From Moraxella sp. K1664 (lineage in GTDB: Bacteria > Pseudomonadota > Gammaproteobacteria > Pseudomonadales > Moraxellaceae), in contig NZ_CP155576.1 of assembly GCF_039693965.1 (NCBI RefSeq), positions 1,426,001 through 1,490,000 of the forward strand: a DNA stretch of 64,000 nt, read 5' to 3'. The notes under the pieces are model-generated. The model did not search any database. It was not told where the DNA came from and saw nothing but the letters and a program-made list of their open reading frames with translations. Below, piece after piece: positions 15,970 to 27,016 of the stretch (position 1 is its first letter; every line of letters begins with the position of its first letter). The position numbers and the translations under genes are program-made.

Positions 15970-18900
15970 ATGAGCTTTAATCCGTCTTATTTATTCACGC
16001 CAAATAGCTCGGAAATTACACCGCCTATTGAAACCAATGCAAATTTACTACCTATTGAACAATTAAGATGGGAGGATTTTGAGAAGCTTTGCTTAAGATT
16101 AGCACAGGCGATACATGGAAAAAATAACTGTGAAATTTATGGTGTAGCTGGTCAAAAACAAGATGGCATTGATATTTTTGCCTACAAAAATTCAAAATAC
16201 TCATCATACCAATGCAAAAGATATAAAGCTGTATCCAAAAATGATTTAAAGACAGCTGTTGAAACTTTTAGGTCGGGAAAGTGGCATCAAGAAAGTAATG
16301 AATTTATTTTCTGTACTACTTTTGAACTTAATAAAACCCAACTTCAGGATAAATTCAATGAATTAAGAGAAGGATTAAAATCTGAAGGTATTGATTTTAT
16401 CAAATGGGATAAAATTCAAATTTCTGCAATATTAAAGGACTATCCACAAATTGTATATGATTTCTTTGGTAAAGCGTGGGTAAAAGCCTTTAATGGAGAA
16501 GAAGCTTTTAAAAATATTACAGAACGAAGAAAATTGGATTCATTACAAGTTATTGAATACAGAAAAAAATTACTCAATGTGTATTCAGCAACTTTTCAAG
16601 CAAATGACATCGGTATTCCTGCTAGCCATTTTGATAATTACTTGGCAAAAATTCAAGATAGATTTATTTTGCCAGATTTTATTGAAAAACAGATTATCGA
16701 CAATCATCAACAAGTTCAAGATGAAAAACAACAAGAGTTTAGACCTGACTTTCTTGACGGTGAAGAGATTTATAGCTATCAGGACACTCAACAACTCCGT
16801 AAAAATAAATACAATCATTCTGTTATTTTTCGTGAAAATGAAGTTAGATTAAATCCTGACAATTGTTTATCCAAAAACAATAAAGTAATGATTTTGGGAG
16901 AGCCTGGCTCTGGAAAAAGTACTTTGTTACGCTATTTGGTTTTGGATTTATTATCAGATGAACCTAAACTAATTAATACAACTAAAGAATGGGGAGATTT
17001 ACTGCCTGTTTGGTTGCCTTTTGCCTTTATAACAAAAAAGTTACATGAAAATGAAAACTTAAATTTGTCAGAGATTTTATTATTATGGCTAAAAAGCATC
17101 GGTCAAGAATTATTGTTTGAATTAATTAATGATGCTTTGCAAGATGAAAGATTGTTATTGGTGATAGATGGTATTGATGAATGGACAAATAGTGGATTGG
17201 CAAAAATCGCCATTTCAAGAATAGATATACAAACTTCATTAAATAATACTAAAGTTATTTATTCTAGCAGACCCTATGGTTATAGATTACAGAAAGAAGA
17301 ATTTTATGGAATAAAAACTTACACTATTGGTGAATTTTCAGTTAAGCAACAGGAAAAATTTATCAGCTACTGGTATGAACAATGGATGGAGTGTAAGGGG
17401 TTAACTGAAATTAATTTTGTTAAAAATTCAACCCAGCAATTTTTACTAGAATTAGAACAATCAGCTGACTTGTTGCGTTTATCAACCAACCCTTTACTAC
17501 TAAGTATTTTGATTTCTCATAGATTTGGGCAGATTACTCTACCTAGAAATAAAGTTAAACTTTTGGATAATATTACTGAACATTTGATTGAAAAACACCC
17601 GATTAAAAGAAGAACGTCTGCCAATATTTCTGATGAAAGCGAATATGAATTTAATCTTTTTGATATTTTTAGTGTATTAGCTAAAGATATTCACGAAAAT
17701 CATCATGATGGTATTATATTAAAAGAAGATGCTTGTACTATTATTGGTAAATACTTAATTGAAGAATTAGATTATGAAAATGCCAAAGCCAAGAAAGTCA
17801 GTAAAAATATTTTAGATATCGGTGCAAATAATATTGGTATTATTATTGAAAAATCACCCGATGAAGTTGCATTCCTTCATCGTCAATTTCAGGAGTTTAT
17901 GACGGCAAAATACTTAATAAATTCTGATGAGGATATTATTCAAAATACATTAGAGAATTATGGGGAAAATCCTCAGTGGAGTCAGGTTATTTATTTTTTC
18001 TTTGGGTTGATTCCTGATAGAAATAGAAAAAAATTTATTAATTGCATTAATATCATAGGTAATGAAAGTAAAGTCAATCATTATACCAAATTTCTCAAGT
18101 ATACATTAGCACTAATATTGAACAATGCCCCTATTGATAAATCGCAAATAGACCTCAATAATTTAATTTCAGAATTTGAATATGAAACACATCCAAAGAG
18201 AAAAGAAGTTCTATGGAATATATTATTAAAATCTCTATATAATCCTAAAATAAATGAAAAAGTACTTGATTACTTATTTAAGTATTTTCCAAATATTTAT
18301 GCTTATAATGACAAGCGTCTAGAAGCTCTAATGTATTTATCCAAAGAAAATCTTACAGATACAATTAGACATTTTATCGTTACATCACTTATTAATGGCA
18401 ATATTTACCAAAAACTTCAAGCATCAAAGGTGATACAAAAATTTATTGATGATGAGTGGATTTTTGAAAAAATTAATCATATTTTATCTGAATGTTATAA
18501 TCCTGAAATTATTGCTTATTTAATTAATACATTAATTTCCGAAAAGGTAGAATCATCATTTCAAACAGAAATATTTGCTAAATATGTTTTATCAGAACAT
18601 CCTAAAATTTATTTATTTGCAACCAAACTAAAAGTTTATCTCAATATGCAAACCAATCAAGATTTGGATGGGCTTGTTAATAAGATTGAGGGTATAAGTT
18701 ATACACTTGATGATGAAATTGAACAGTTATTCATTGATGGTTGGGGAAATTCAAATGAATTATTTAAATATTTGATGAATAATCTAAATATGCATGTATC
18801 AGATGCAAAAATTAAGCACGAGATGATTTGGTCTATATTATTTAAATGTTACAACAGTAAGGATGAAGTTGTTGATAAAGTTATTAATGTACTTAAATCT

Positions 18901-20850
18901 CAAGATTATCGATTTTTGCATCTACACGGAGTACAGGTATGGCAGAAATTTTCGGAAGGATTTAGGGGTAACAAAAAGTTAATTCCTGTAATAGAAGAGT
19001 GGTTACAAAAAGATGATAATAAGCATAGAGATATTGAAACTGCTTATGCTTGTTTGATTGGAAGAACTGAGAATAATAAAGAATACTTGTTTGAGCAATT
19101 ATTGGATAAATCAGGGTTTCCACATTGGCAACTTAGGGCTCTTACTTCTGGCTGGTCTGATGATAGAATCGTAATAAATAGATTAAAAGATTATTTTCGT
19201 AGTGATAATAATCGAAAAGGATTTGCATCTGGTTATATTAGCAAGGTCTTTTCAGATGAGCCTAAAGAAGGTATTAAAATTGCAGAAGAAATTTTGTTTA
19301 ATAAAGACATGAAGGCTAGAAATAGAGCTTTATCACCTTTGATAGAATTGGATAAAAATTATTTTGAAATTAATTTACTTGATAGATTTTTGGAGCAAGA
19401 ATTACCATTGCTTGATAAAAATTGGGGTGATTTTTATGAATCTATATATCTTTTGATACAGTACTTTCCAGAAAACCAAAGGGTAAAATCATTGGCAATA
19501 CAAGAATTGGCACATTCTCCTGCGGCGGTTGTGCAATTTTTACCAGAATTAATGAATGAATTTGAACAAAGTTTAACAACCTCATTACCTATGGAAGAGA
19601 GTTTTAGGGTACATTTGGTTCAAGAGTTGCAACATAAATACTTTAGTGGCAACACTAAAGTCATTGAGCAGTTGAGTCATTTTTTGGATGAAAAAGACTC
19701 TGTGATTCAAATGGCTTCGGCGATTGCTTATTTTGAACATATGAAAGATAAAAATCCAGATGTTGTATTAGAAAGAAGTAATGAGCTTGTATTTGCTGTT
19801 GGTGATTGTTACGAGTCACAAAGACAGATTGCGTTTATTGGCTATTTAAAAATCAATCAACTAAATGAATACTTTTTGCTTGAAAACCCAGAAAAGTATT
19901 ATGCTGATAAATCACGAGAGGAAAGACTTGCTAATCCTTATTTTCGACTTTTTGATAGTTATAGAACAAATGGCAACTTAGCTAATCAAATTTTGGTTGA
20001 TAATTTTGATGTTATTTATAAAGCAACTAATGGAGATTTAAGCAAAATATCTCAATTTGGAAAAGATGAATTTAGTCAAGAGAATTGGGGATTTATTGCT
20101 AAAATTTCAAACAAAGACTCTCCAACCGTGCCTTATATCATGGATTATATGAATAATTTAGAAACTATCCATGATGGTAATTTGATGAATTTTTTAATCA
20201 AAAATACAACAGACAAAAATCAATTAAAAAAGATATTAATTGAATATGTTGATAGCAAAAATTCAGCAATTGCCATAACTTGCGGAAAGCTACTTGGTGA
20301 TTTATTTAGTGATGATAAAGATATTTATCATCTCGTTAGCAATATAGAAGATGTATATCAACATGAAGGACGGCTTATGGCTCTATGTCAGGGCTGGGCT
20401 AATGATAAAAAGTTATTAGATATTTTTGATGAATTGGTTAAAAACCAACCAAGATTAAGTGAAAGTCTTGCATTTAATTTAATAATGATATGCGGAAAAC
20501 CAGAAAATATTTTAGATTTTTTGGCTGATGTGTTGGGTAACTATCACGAGTTTGATTATTATCATAGATTTTTATACACTCCATTAATTAAGAGATTAAA
20601 AAATGATGATGAGTTGAGAAGATTAATCAAAACAACTTTGTTAAATACCCAATCTATTTCTGAAAAAATATCATTCTACGCATTGCTTGATGAAATAGGT
20701 GCTATTGACCAAGAGATTATTGACTGGAAGAATGCAATGATAAGTAATGTTGATTTGAATCAATTTGGTTATGATATTACTAAAAATAAGTTAGTATCCT
20801 TAGATGAAGTACTCATTGATTTGAATTATGAATCATTAACTTGTATCTAA
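15970..20850 (+). CDS. Nuclease-NACHT-repeat STAND NTPase, Avs/bNACHT-like antiphage protein
   Basis: A 1626-aa protein in three parts. (1) Residues about 30-180: Mrr-like PD-(D/E)XK nuclease, with 'GQKQDGIDIFAY' (D68) and 'YQCKRY' (Q81, K83), i.e. D-x12-Q-x-K. (2) Residues about 300-640: NACHT-type NTPase; Walker A 'GEPGSGKST' at 310-318, Walker B 'LLLVIDGIDEW' around D400-E404. (3) The remaining roughly 950 residues are helical repeats (HEAT/TPR-like), the likely sensor. This is the layout of Avs and bNACHT defence proteins, in which binding of a phage protein drives oligomerisation and nuclease activation. All key residues are present. It stands alone and is far more AT-rich than the genes around it, a sign of transfer. 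Assignment to a named Avs type is not possible by eye. Confidence 0.85.
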   Translation: MSFNPSYLFTPNSSEITPPIETNANLLPIEQLRWEDFEKLCLRLAQAIHGKNNCEIYGVAGQKQDGIDIFAYKNSKYSSYQCKRYKAVSKNDLKTAVETFRSGKWHQESNEFIFCTTFELNKTQLQDKFNELREGLKSEGIDFIKWDKIQISAILKDYPQIVYDFFGKAWVKAFNGEEAFKNITERRKLDSLQVIEYRKKLLNVYSATFQANDIGIPASHFDNYLAKIQDRFILPDFIEKQIIDNHQQVQDEKQQEFRPDFLDGEEIYSYQDTQQLRKNKYNHSVIFRENEVRLNPDNCLSKNNKVMILGEPGSGKSTLLRYLVLDLLSDEPKLINTTKEWGDLLPVWLPFAFITKKLHENENLNLSEILLLWLKSIGQELLFELINDALQDERLLLVIDGIDEWTNSGLAKIAISRIDIQTSLNNTKVIYSSRPYGYRLQKEEFYGIKTYTIGEFSVKQQEKFISYWYEQWMECKGLTEINFVKNSTQQFLLELEQSADLLRLSTNPLLLSILISHRFGQITLPRNKVKLLDNITEHLIEKHPIKRRTSANISDESEYEFNLFDIFSVLAKDIHENHHDGIILKEDACTIIGKYLIEELDYENAKAKKVSKNILDIGANNIGIIIEKSPDEVAFLHRQFQEFMTAKYLINSDEDIIQNTLENYGENPQWSQVIYFFFGLIPDRNRKKFINCINIIGNESKVNHYTKFLKYTLALILNNAPIDKSQIDLNNLISEFEYETHPKRKEVLWNILLKSLYNPKINEKVLDYLFKYFPNIYAYNDKRLEALMYLSKENLTDTIRHFIVTSLINGNIYQKLQASKVIQKFIDDEWIFEKINHILSECYNPEIIAYLINTLISEKVESSFQTEIFAKYVLSEHPKIYLFATKLKVYLNMQTNQDLDGLVNKIEGISYTLDDEIEQLFIDGWGNSNELFKYLMNNLNMHVSDAKIKHEMIWSILFKCYNSKDEVVDKVINVLKSQDYRFLHLHGVQVWQKFSEGFRGNKKLIPVIEEWLQKDDNKHRDIETAYACLIGRTENNKEYLFEQLLDKSGFPHWQLRALTSGWSDDRIVINRLKDYFRSDNNRKGFASGYISKVFSDEPKEGIKIAEEILFNKDMKARNRALSPLIELDKNYFEINLLDRFLEQELPLLDKNWGDFYESIYLLIQYFPENQRVKSLAIQELAHSPAAVVQFLPELMNEFEQSLTTSLPMEESFRVHLVQELQHKYFSGNTKVIEQLSHFLDEKDSVIQMASAIAYFEHMKDKNPDVVLERSNELVFAVGDCYESQRQIAFIGYLKINQLNEYFLLENPEKYYADKSREERLANPYFRLFDSYRTNGNLANQILVDNFDVIYKATNGDLSKISQFGKDEFSQENWGFIAKISNKDSPTVPYIMDYMNNLETIHDGNLMNFLIKNTTDKNQLKKILIEYVDSKNSAIAITCGKLLGDLFSDDKDIYHLVSNIEDVYQHEGRLMALCQGWANDKKLLDIFDELVKNQPRLSESLAFNLIMICGKPENILDFLADVLGNYHEFDYYHRFLYTPLIKRLKNDDELRRLIKTTLLNTQSISEKISFYALLDEIGAIDQEIIDWKNAMISNVDLNQFGYDITKNKLVSLDEVLIDLNYESLTCI

Positions 20851-20876
20851 AAATTTAAAACTCAAATGCGGCAAAT

Positions 20877-20904
20877 AATATCGCCTAGAAATGGGCGGTA
20901 TTTT
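20877..20904 (+). terminator. Terminator after the NACHT gene
   Basis: AATATCGCC and GGCGGTATT pair (one T-G) and are followed by TT. Confidence 0.6.
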
Positions 20905-20923
20905 ACCATTAAACCCACTTATC

Positions 20924-20987
20924 ACTCCAACTAATACCCACCTATCACAATTATCAATTAGCCAAAATATCTATAACGCCTTATAAT
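20924..20987 (+). promoter_or_regulatory. Regulon promoter C: conserved block plus -10, formaldehyde dehydrogenase gene
   Basis: ATACCCACC, TATCACAATTATCAATT, and TATAAT (20982-20987) exactly 30 bp after the start of TATCAATT (20952). A second partial copy, CCACTTATCAC, lies about two helical turns upstream. Confidence 0.75.
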
Positions 20988-21008
20988 ATTTGCCATTTTT
21001 ACAATTAG

Positions 21009-22139
<1,131 letters not shown>

Positions 22140-22164
22140 TGTTGTTTTAATATTGTTTTGATGT

Positions 22165-22200
22165 TAAAAAAGACTGTCTTAAATTGGGCGGTCTTTTTTT
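22165..22200 (+). terminator. Terminator after adhC
   Basis: AAAAAAGAC and GTCTTTTTTT flank a 17-base loop that can pair further. Confidence 0.7.
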
Positions 22201-22420
22201 ATCATAATGATACCAATTCTCAACCAAATTTTATTTTTTGGCTAAATTATGTTACAATCCTTTGAATATTAACAAATTTTGTGCAAATGTTGCTCAAAAT
22301 TAACCCCATTGGTGCAATCAAATATGAATAGGATTGGTGTGTTTACCAATCGGTTTTAACCAAATTATTTAGGCGTTATCCATATTTTATTGCACTACCA
22401 TTGACAATAAGGAGTGTAAT

Positions 22421-24412
22421 ATGAGTACGCCTGTACCCAAAAAACACAAACATGGGCTAAATCCGCCCGTGTTCTTGACATCGGCAGGGCTGATTGCCTT
22501 TATCAGTCTGTTTGCGGTGCTACTGCCTGAGCTGGCAGAAAAAACCTTTAACGCCATACAATCGGCAATTGTGGATAACGCTGGCTGGTACTATGTGCTG
22601 ACGGTGGGGCTGATACTGCTGTTTAGTGTGTATTTGGGCTTATCCAAACTGGGTAACATCAAGCTTGGCCCTGACCATTCTCGCCCTGATTATAGTAATT
22701 TTTCGTGGTTTGCCATGCTGTTTTCGGCAGGCATGGGCATTGGGCTGATGTTCTTTGGCGTGGCAGAACCTGTCATGCACTTTTTGAGTCCGCCACATGG
22801 GGACGGTAGCACGGTGGACGCTGCTCGCCAAGCCATGCGACTGACCTTTTTCCATTGGGGCTTGCACGCTTGGGCGGTGTATGCGGTGGTGGCTCTGATT
22901 TTGGCGTTTTTTGCTTATCGGCATAATTTGCCACTTACCCTACGTTCGGCATTGTATCCGCTTATCGGCGATAAGATTTATGGTCCTATCGGTCATGCGG
23001 TGGACGTGTTTGCGGTGGTGGGGACGCTGTTTGGTTTGGCGACTTCCTTGGGCTATGGGTCGTTGCAGGTCAATACAGGGCTCAATCATCTGTTCTCGTT
23101 CATTCCTGTGGGGACAACGAGCCAAGTGGTGCTGATTGCGGTCATCTGTGCGTTGGCGACTGTGTCGGTGATGTCGGGGCTGGATAAGGGCGTAAAAATG
23201 CTCTCCGAGCTTAATTTGGGCTTGGCGGTGATTTTACTACTATTTGTGCTGTTTGCTGGCTCAACGGTGTTTTTGATGCAGGCTTATGTGCAAAATGTCG
23301 GCTCGTATATCTCAAACATTGTCGGCTTAACCTTTAACTTATATGCCTATGACAAGACCGATTGGCTTGGCGGTTGGACGATTTTTTATTGGGGTTGGTG
23401 GGTAAGCTGGGCTCCATTTGTCGGTTTGTTTATCGCTCGTGTGTCTCGTGGGCGTACCATTCGTGAGTTTGTGCTTGGGGTGCTGTTTGTCCCAGCCGGC
23501 TTTACATTCTTGTGGATGACGGTGTTTGGCAACTCTGCCATTGATATGATTTTAAATCAAGGCAACACCATGCTCGGCGAGATTATCAACAAAGACGTAT
23601 CGCTGTCTTTATTTGCCTTTTTAGAACAACTGCCCATGTCGGGGCTGTTTAGCTATGTTGCCCTTGCCATGATTATCGTGTTTTTTATCACGTCTGCCGA
23701 CTCTGGGGCTTTGGTTATGGATATGCTTTGCTCGCATGGTAAGGGCAGTCGTGGGGTGCGTTATCGCCTGTTTTGGTCAATCGGGGCAGGCGTGGTTGCC
23801 ATTGCTCTGCTACTGGCAGGCGGTCTTGGGGCGTTGCAAACTATGGCAATCGCCAGTGCCTTGCCCTTTGTAACCGTGCTGATGATAGCCATGTATGGGC
23901 TGTTAAAGGCTCTAAATGTGGACGCTCAAAAGCAAGAAATCCTACAACAAAACCTAAGCGTACCCCTACCTGCCCAAGGCGGTGGCGTGTGGCGTGAAAG
24001 ACTACACGTGATTATGAATTTTCCAAGTCGCTCTGCGGTGAGCCGTTTTATTGATACAACCGTTAAGCAGGCGTGTGAAGATGTGGCAGAAGAGCTACGG
24101 GGCTTGGGTGTGGACGCTAAGGTCTTAAATGAAAAATCAGGCAGTGTGGTACTGCTGACCAATCACGGCAATGAGATTGACTTTGTCTATAAGGTGCGTC
24201 TGTCAAGCCACGCCCAGCCTGATTTTGTCCATAGCGATGATGACACAAGCACCGCAAGCGATGACGACACCCAGACCTACTACCGTGCCGAAGTGCATTT
24301 GGGCGAAGGCGGGCAGGATTATGACATCATGGGGTGGAGTACCGAAGGGGTCATCAACGACATCGTGAGCCAATATCATCGCCATATGCACTTTTTGCAT
24401 AGTTTGCGTTAA
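22421..24412 (+). CDS. betT: BCCT-family transporter, BetT-like (choline/betaine uptake)
   Basis: A 663-aa inner-membrane protein with 12 helices. BCCT landmarks: 'FSAGMGIGLMFFGVAEP' (helix 3 region with the Gly-Met substrate path), 'FHWGLHAWAVYAVVALIL', and the Trp-rich 'TIFYWGWWVSWAPFVGLFIA' with 'RVSRGRTIREFVLG'. Unlike most BCCT carriers it has a long cytoplasmic C-terminus (about residues 500-663), as in the proton-driven choline carrier BetT of E. coli (677 aa), where the tail senses osmotic stress. An AAGGAG ribosome site precedes the ATG. No betaine synthesis genes lie nearby, so the substrate is inferred. Confidence 0.88.
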   Translation: MSTPVPKKHKHGLNPPVFLTSAGLIAFISLFAVLLPELAEKTFNAIQSAIVDNAGWYYVLTVGLILLFSVYLGLSKLGNIKLGPDHSRPDYSNFSWFAMLFSAGMGIGLMFFGVAEPVMHFLSPPHGDGSTVDAARQAMRLTFFHWGLHAWAVYAVVALILAFFAYRHNLPLTLRSALYPLIGDKIYGPIGHAVDVFAVVGTLFGLATSLGYGSLQVNTGLNHLFSFIPVGTTSQVVLIAVICALATVSVMSGLDKGVKMLSELNLGLAVILLLFVLFAGSTVFLMQAYVQNVGSYISNIVGLTFNLYAYDKTDWLGGWTIFYWGWWVSWAPFVGLFIARVSRGRTIREFVLGVLFVPAGFTFLWMTVFGNSAIDMILNQGNTMLGEIINKDVSLSLFAFLEQLPMSGLFSYVALAMIIVFFITSADSGALVMDMLCSHGKGSRGVRYRLFWSIGAGVVAIALLLAGGLGALQTMAIASALPFVTVLMIAMYGLLKALNVDAQKQEILQQNLSVPLPAQGGGVWRERLHVIMNFPSRSAVSRFIDTTVKQACEDVAEELRGLGVDAKVLNEKSGSVVLLTNHGNEIDFVYKVRLSSHAQPDFVHSDDDTSTASDDDTQTYYRAEVHLGEGGQDYDIMGWSTEGVINDIVSQYHRHMHFLHSLR

Positions 24413-24498
24413 AAATATTGGTGTTTATGATAATAAAAAGGTGCGAAGTTTGAACCGCACCCCAAAAGTTAGACACACTAACCTTTGGGGTGCTTTTT

Positions 24499-25035
24499 AT
24501 GGCAAAATACACAACCGACTTTAAACTGTCTGTGATTGGGTATTATCTTAATCATCATGGCTACAAACAAACCGCCAAACACTTTAATCTAAACCACACA
24601 ACCGTAGAGCTATGGGTTAAACTCTATCAAGCACATGGCATTGATGGCATAAAAAGACGACACACAAAGGCTGTCTATGACACAGATTTTAAGCTTAATG
24701 CCGTTCAAGCCATACAACAGGGCAAATCGCTTACACAACTTGCCATAGAGCTTAATCTGCCACAACCTTCTTTACTGTCAACTTGGTTAAAGTCCTACCA
24801 AGCCTTTGGTATAATGGGACTAATACCCAAACCCAAAGGCAAAAAAGCAATGTCAAACAAACACAACGCTAATAAAACCAAATCAACTTGGAAAACCAAA
24901 CAAGACCACGAAAAAAGTGTGGATGATTTGCTTGATGAACTTGCCTATCTTAGAGCAGAGAATGACTATCTAAAAAAGCTAGATGCCTTAATTCGTCAAA
25001 AGGAACAATCAGTACAAACAAAGAACAAGTCCTGA
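24499..25035 (+). CDS. IS3-family transposase subunit OrfA
   Basis: A protein of about 178 aa (ATG 24499; the frame also allows ATG 24490) with two helix-turn-helix units: 'YYLNHHGYKQTAKHFNLNHT' and 'AIQQGKSLTQLAIELNLPQP', followed by a leucine-zipper-like helix ('LLDELAYLRAENDYLKKLDA'). OrfA binds the element ends. It overlaps the orfB frame, and a canonical -1 slippage heptamer A-AAA-AAG lies at 24972-24978, so a fused OrfAB transposase can be made. Confidence 0.9.
   Translation: MAKYTTDFKLSVIGYYLNHHGYKQTAKHFNLNHTTVELWVKLYQAHGIDGIKRRHTKAVYDTDFKLNAVQAIQQGKSLTQLAIELNLPQPSLLSTWLKSYQAFGIMGLIPKPKGKKAMSNKHNANKTKSTWKTKQDHEKSVDDLLDELAYLRAENDYLKKLDALIRQKEQSVQTKNKS
24972..24978 (+). promoter_or_regulatory. 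Programmed -1 frameshift site of the IS3 element
   Basis: A AAA AAG is in the X-XXY-YYZ phase of orfA. Slipping back by one base continues directly into the orfB frame (K-A-R-C-L-N…), which is open from there to the stop at 25958. Confidence 0.8.
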
Positions 25036-25076
25036 TCATCCAAGAATTAAGGCATAAGCACAAACTTGCTGACTTA

Positions 25077-25958
25077 TTGGCAGTGTCAAACTTGCCAAGA
25101 AGTGTGTTTTATTACCACATTCGTCAAAGTACAAAGCCTGACAAAGACCTTGACTTAAAAGAACACATTAACCACATCTACCACCAACACAAGGGCAGGT
25201 ATGGTTATCGTAGAATCACATCAGAGCTTAACAATCAGCTTGCCCAAAAAGGCATGGTCATTAATCATAAACGAGTGCAACGACTGATGGCTAAACTTGG
25301 ACTCAAAGCATTGGTTCGTCGTCAACGTAAGTTTAATACTTACAAAGGCACAATGGGCAAAGATACCATTCAGGACAATATACTCAAAAGAGACTTTAAA
25401 GCAGACAAACCCAATCAAAAGTGGGCAACAGACATCACAGAGTTTAAAGTACAAGACAAGGCAAATGATGGCAGTGTCATTCAAAGAAAACTCTACCTAT
25501 CGCCCATCATCGACTTGTTTAATGGTGAGATTGTCAGTTATACGATGAAGGACAGACCAACGTATGAGTTGGACAAAGAGATGTTAAATGATGCCCTATC
25601 CAAGCTAAGCCAAGAAAAGATGGATGACAAACCCATCATTCATTCAGACCAAGGCTGGCACTATCAAATGCACCAGTATCAACAAACCCTAAAAGAACAA
25701 GGCTTAACCCAAAGCATGTCAAGAAAAGGCAATTGTTTGGATAATGCTGTGATAGAGAGCTTCTTTGGTACGCTAAAACAAGAGATATTTTATGAGACAA
25801 CCACATTTACATCAACAGATGAACTTAAACAAGTGATTGATGAGTACATACACTACTACAATCATGATAGAATAAAGAGCAAATTAAAAGGACTAAGTCC
25901 TGTTAAGTACAGAAACTTAGTCCAATTAGGGTTAATACAACCACTTGCAACAACCTAA
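25077..25958 (+). CDS. IS3-family transposase OrfB (DDE integrase core)
   Basis: The rve integrase domain shows all three catalytic residues: D in 'WATDITEFK', D in 'IHSDQGWHYQ' and E in 'NAVIESFFGTLKQE' (the IS3 D-D-35-E spacing). An N-terminal HTH_21 segment ('HKGRYGYRRITSELN') is present. The frame is open upstream of the marked start, in keeping with synthesis as an OrfAB fusion through the frameshift at 24972. No damage is visible, so the element may be active. Confidence 0.92.
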   Translation: MAVSNLPRSVFYYHIRQSTKPDKDLDLKEHINHIYHQHKGRYGYRRITSELNNQLAQKGMVINHKRVQRLMAKLGLKALVRRQRKFNTYKGTMGKDTIQDNILKRDFKADKPNQKWATDITEFKVQDKANDGSVIQRKLYLSPIIDLFNGEIVSYTMKDRPTYELDKEMLNDALSKLSQEKMDDKPIIHSDQGWHYQMHQYQQTLKEQGLTQSMSRKGNCLDNAVIESFFGTLKQEIFYETTTFTSTDELKQVIDEYIHYYNHDRIKSKLKGLSPVKYRNLVQLGLIQPLATT

Positions 25959-26014
25959 CCTTTAATCTTATGTCTAAGATTTGGGGGTCGGTTCAGTTCG
26001 TACCTTTTTTCATG

Positions 26015-26908
26015 TTATATTCTCAAACATTCAATCACCGCACGCAAGGCAGGCGAGACTTTGCGGTGCGGATAATACAAATAAAGAGCAGGCAAGGACG
26101 GACAAAACGCTTGCAATACCGCAATCAGCTCCCCTGTCGCCAACTCATTTTTTACCAAACTCTCTGGCAGATACGCCAAGCCCAGCCCATGCAGGCAGGC
26201 GGTTTTTATGGCGTTGTCATCATCACAGACAATGTTGGCAGGCGGTGTGATTTTGACCGTTTCGCCATGCTCACTAAATTCCCATTCGTACAATTTGCCC
26301 GTACTCATCACATAGCCCACACTTGGAAAATGTCCCAATTCGCTAATGGCTTTGACAAATCCATGTTTTTCAAACAAGGCAGGTGAGCCGACCACGCACA
26401 TTTTTAATGGCTCGCTGATTTTGGTGGCTATCATCATTTCATCAACATCATCACCCAACCGCACGCCAGCATCAAAGCCTTGTGTGATGATGTCCACAAA
26501 CTGATTTTCGGCATGAAATTCAAGCACAATCTCAGGATATTGATGATTAAAATGAGCAAGGCGTGGGATGAAGATGTCGATGATGACTTGCAGTCCTGCT
26601 GTGATTTTGACCGTGCCTGTTGGGGTGTCTCGGTAATGGGCAAGGCGGTCAAGCTCGCTGTCAATGCTGGCAAAGCTCTTTTGGGCGGTGGCAAAAAGCT
26701 GTTCGCCTGCTTGGGTTAGGGCAACCGTGCGAGTGGTGCGGTTAAAAAGTTGCAGTCCCAAGCGATTTTCCAAAAGACGAATGGTTTTGGATAAAGCAGG
26801 AGCGGAAATGCCCAATTTGGCGGACGCTTTACTAAAATTTTTCTCACAAGCGACCATATAGAAGGCATATAAGTCGTTGTAGTTTTCTTTTTGGATTTTT
26901 TGACGCAT
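26015..26908 (-). CDS. LysR-family transcriptional regulator (divergent from alpha/beta hydrolase)
   Basis: A 297-aa LysR protein from ATG 26908 (the frame is open to 26947). Winged helix: 'NYNDLYAFYMVACEKNFSKA' and 'SAKLGISAPALSKTIRLLEN', then 'RLGLQLFNRTTRTVALTQAG'. The effector domain begins near residue 95 ('GTVKITAGLQVIIDIFIPRL'). It is of the group that regulates adjacent hydrolases or oxidoreductases. The intergenic region (26909-27016) has no copy of the regulon block seen at 11, 13, 21, 28.9 and 30 kb, so this is a different control circuit. An IS3 element ends just behind its stop codon. Confidence 0.87.
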   Translation of the reverse strand: MRQKIQKENYNDLYAFYMVACEKNFSKASAKLGISAPALSKTIRLLENRLGLQLFNRTTRTVALTQAGEQLFATAQKSFASIDSELDRLAHYRDTPTGTVKITAGLQVIIDIFIPRLAHFNHQYPEIVLEFHAENQFVDIITQGFDAGVRLGDDVDEMMIATKISEPLKMCVVGSPALFEKHGFVKAISELGHFPSVGYVMSTGKLYEWEFSEHGETVKITPPANIVCDDDNAIKTACLHGLGLAYLPESLVKNELATGELIAVLQAFCPSLPALYLYYPHRKVSPALRAVIECLRI

Positions 26909-27016
26909 AAAATTGGATTTATTAACTTCAAGTTCATAGTATATCAACTTTTTAGCGTATTATCATCGTATTTTTAACTTGATACAATGACTTATCTTTT
27001 AATTGATAGGCTTTTT

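Larger units (their letters stand above)
24451..25995 (+). mobile_element. IS3-family insertion sequence (IS150-like), complete
   Basis: Imperfect inverted ends: TGAACCGCACCCCAAA on the left and, inverted, TGAACCGACCCCCAAA on the right; length 1545 bp with a 3-bp GTT duplication on each side. It contains orfA and orfB with a frameshift site. The right end lies 20 bp from the stop codon of a LysR gene and has not broken it. Confidence 0.85.

Noticed and set aside
26909-27016. Regulon block in front of the alpha/beta hydrolase
   Set aside because: The gap has TATCAACTT-like pieces but neither the block nor the 30-bp spacing; probably another LysR site.
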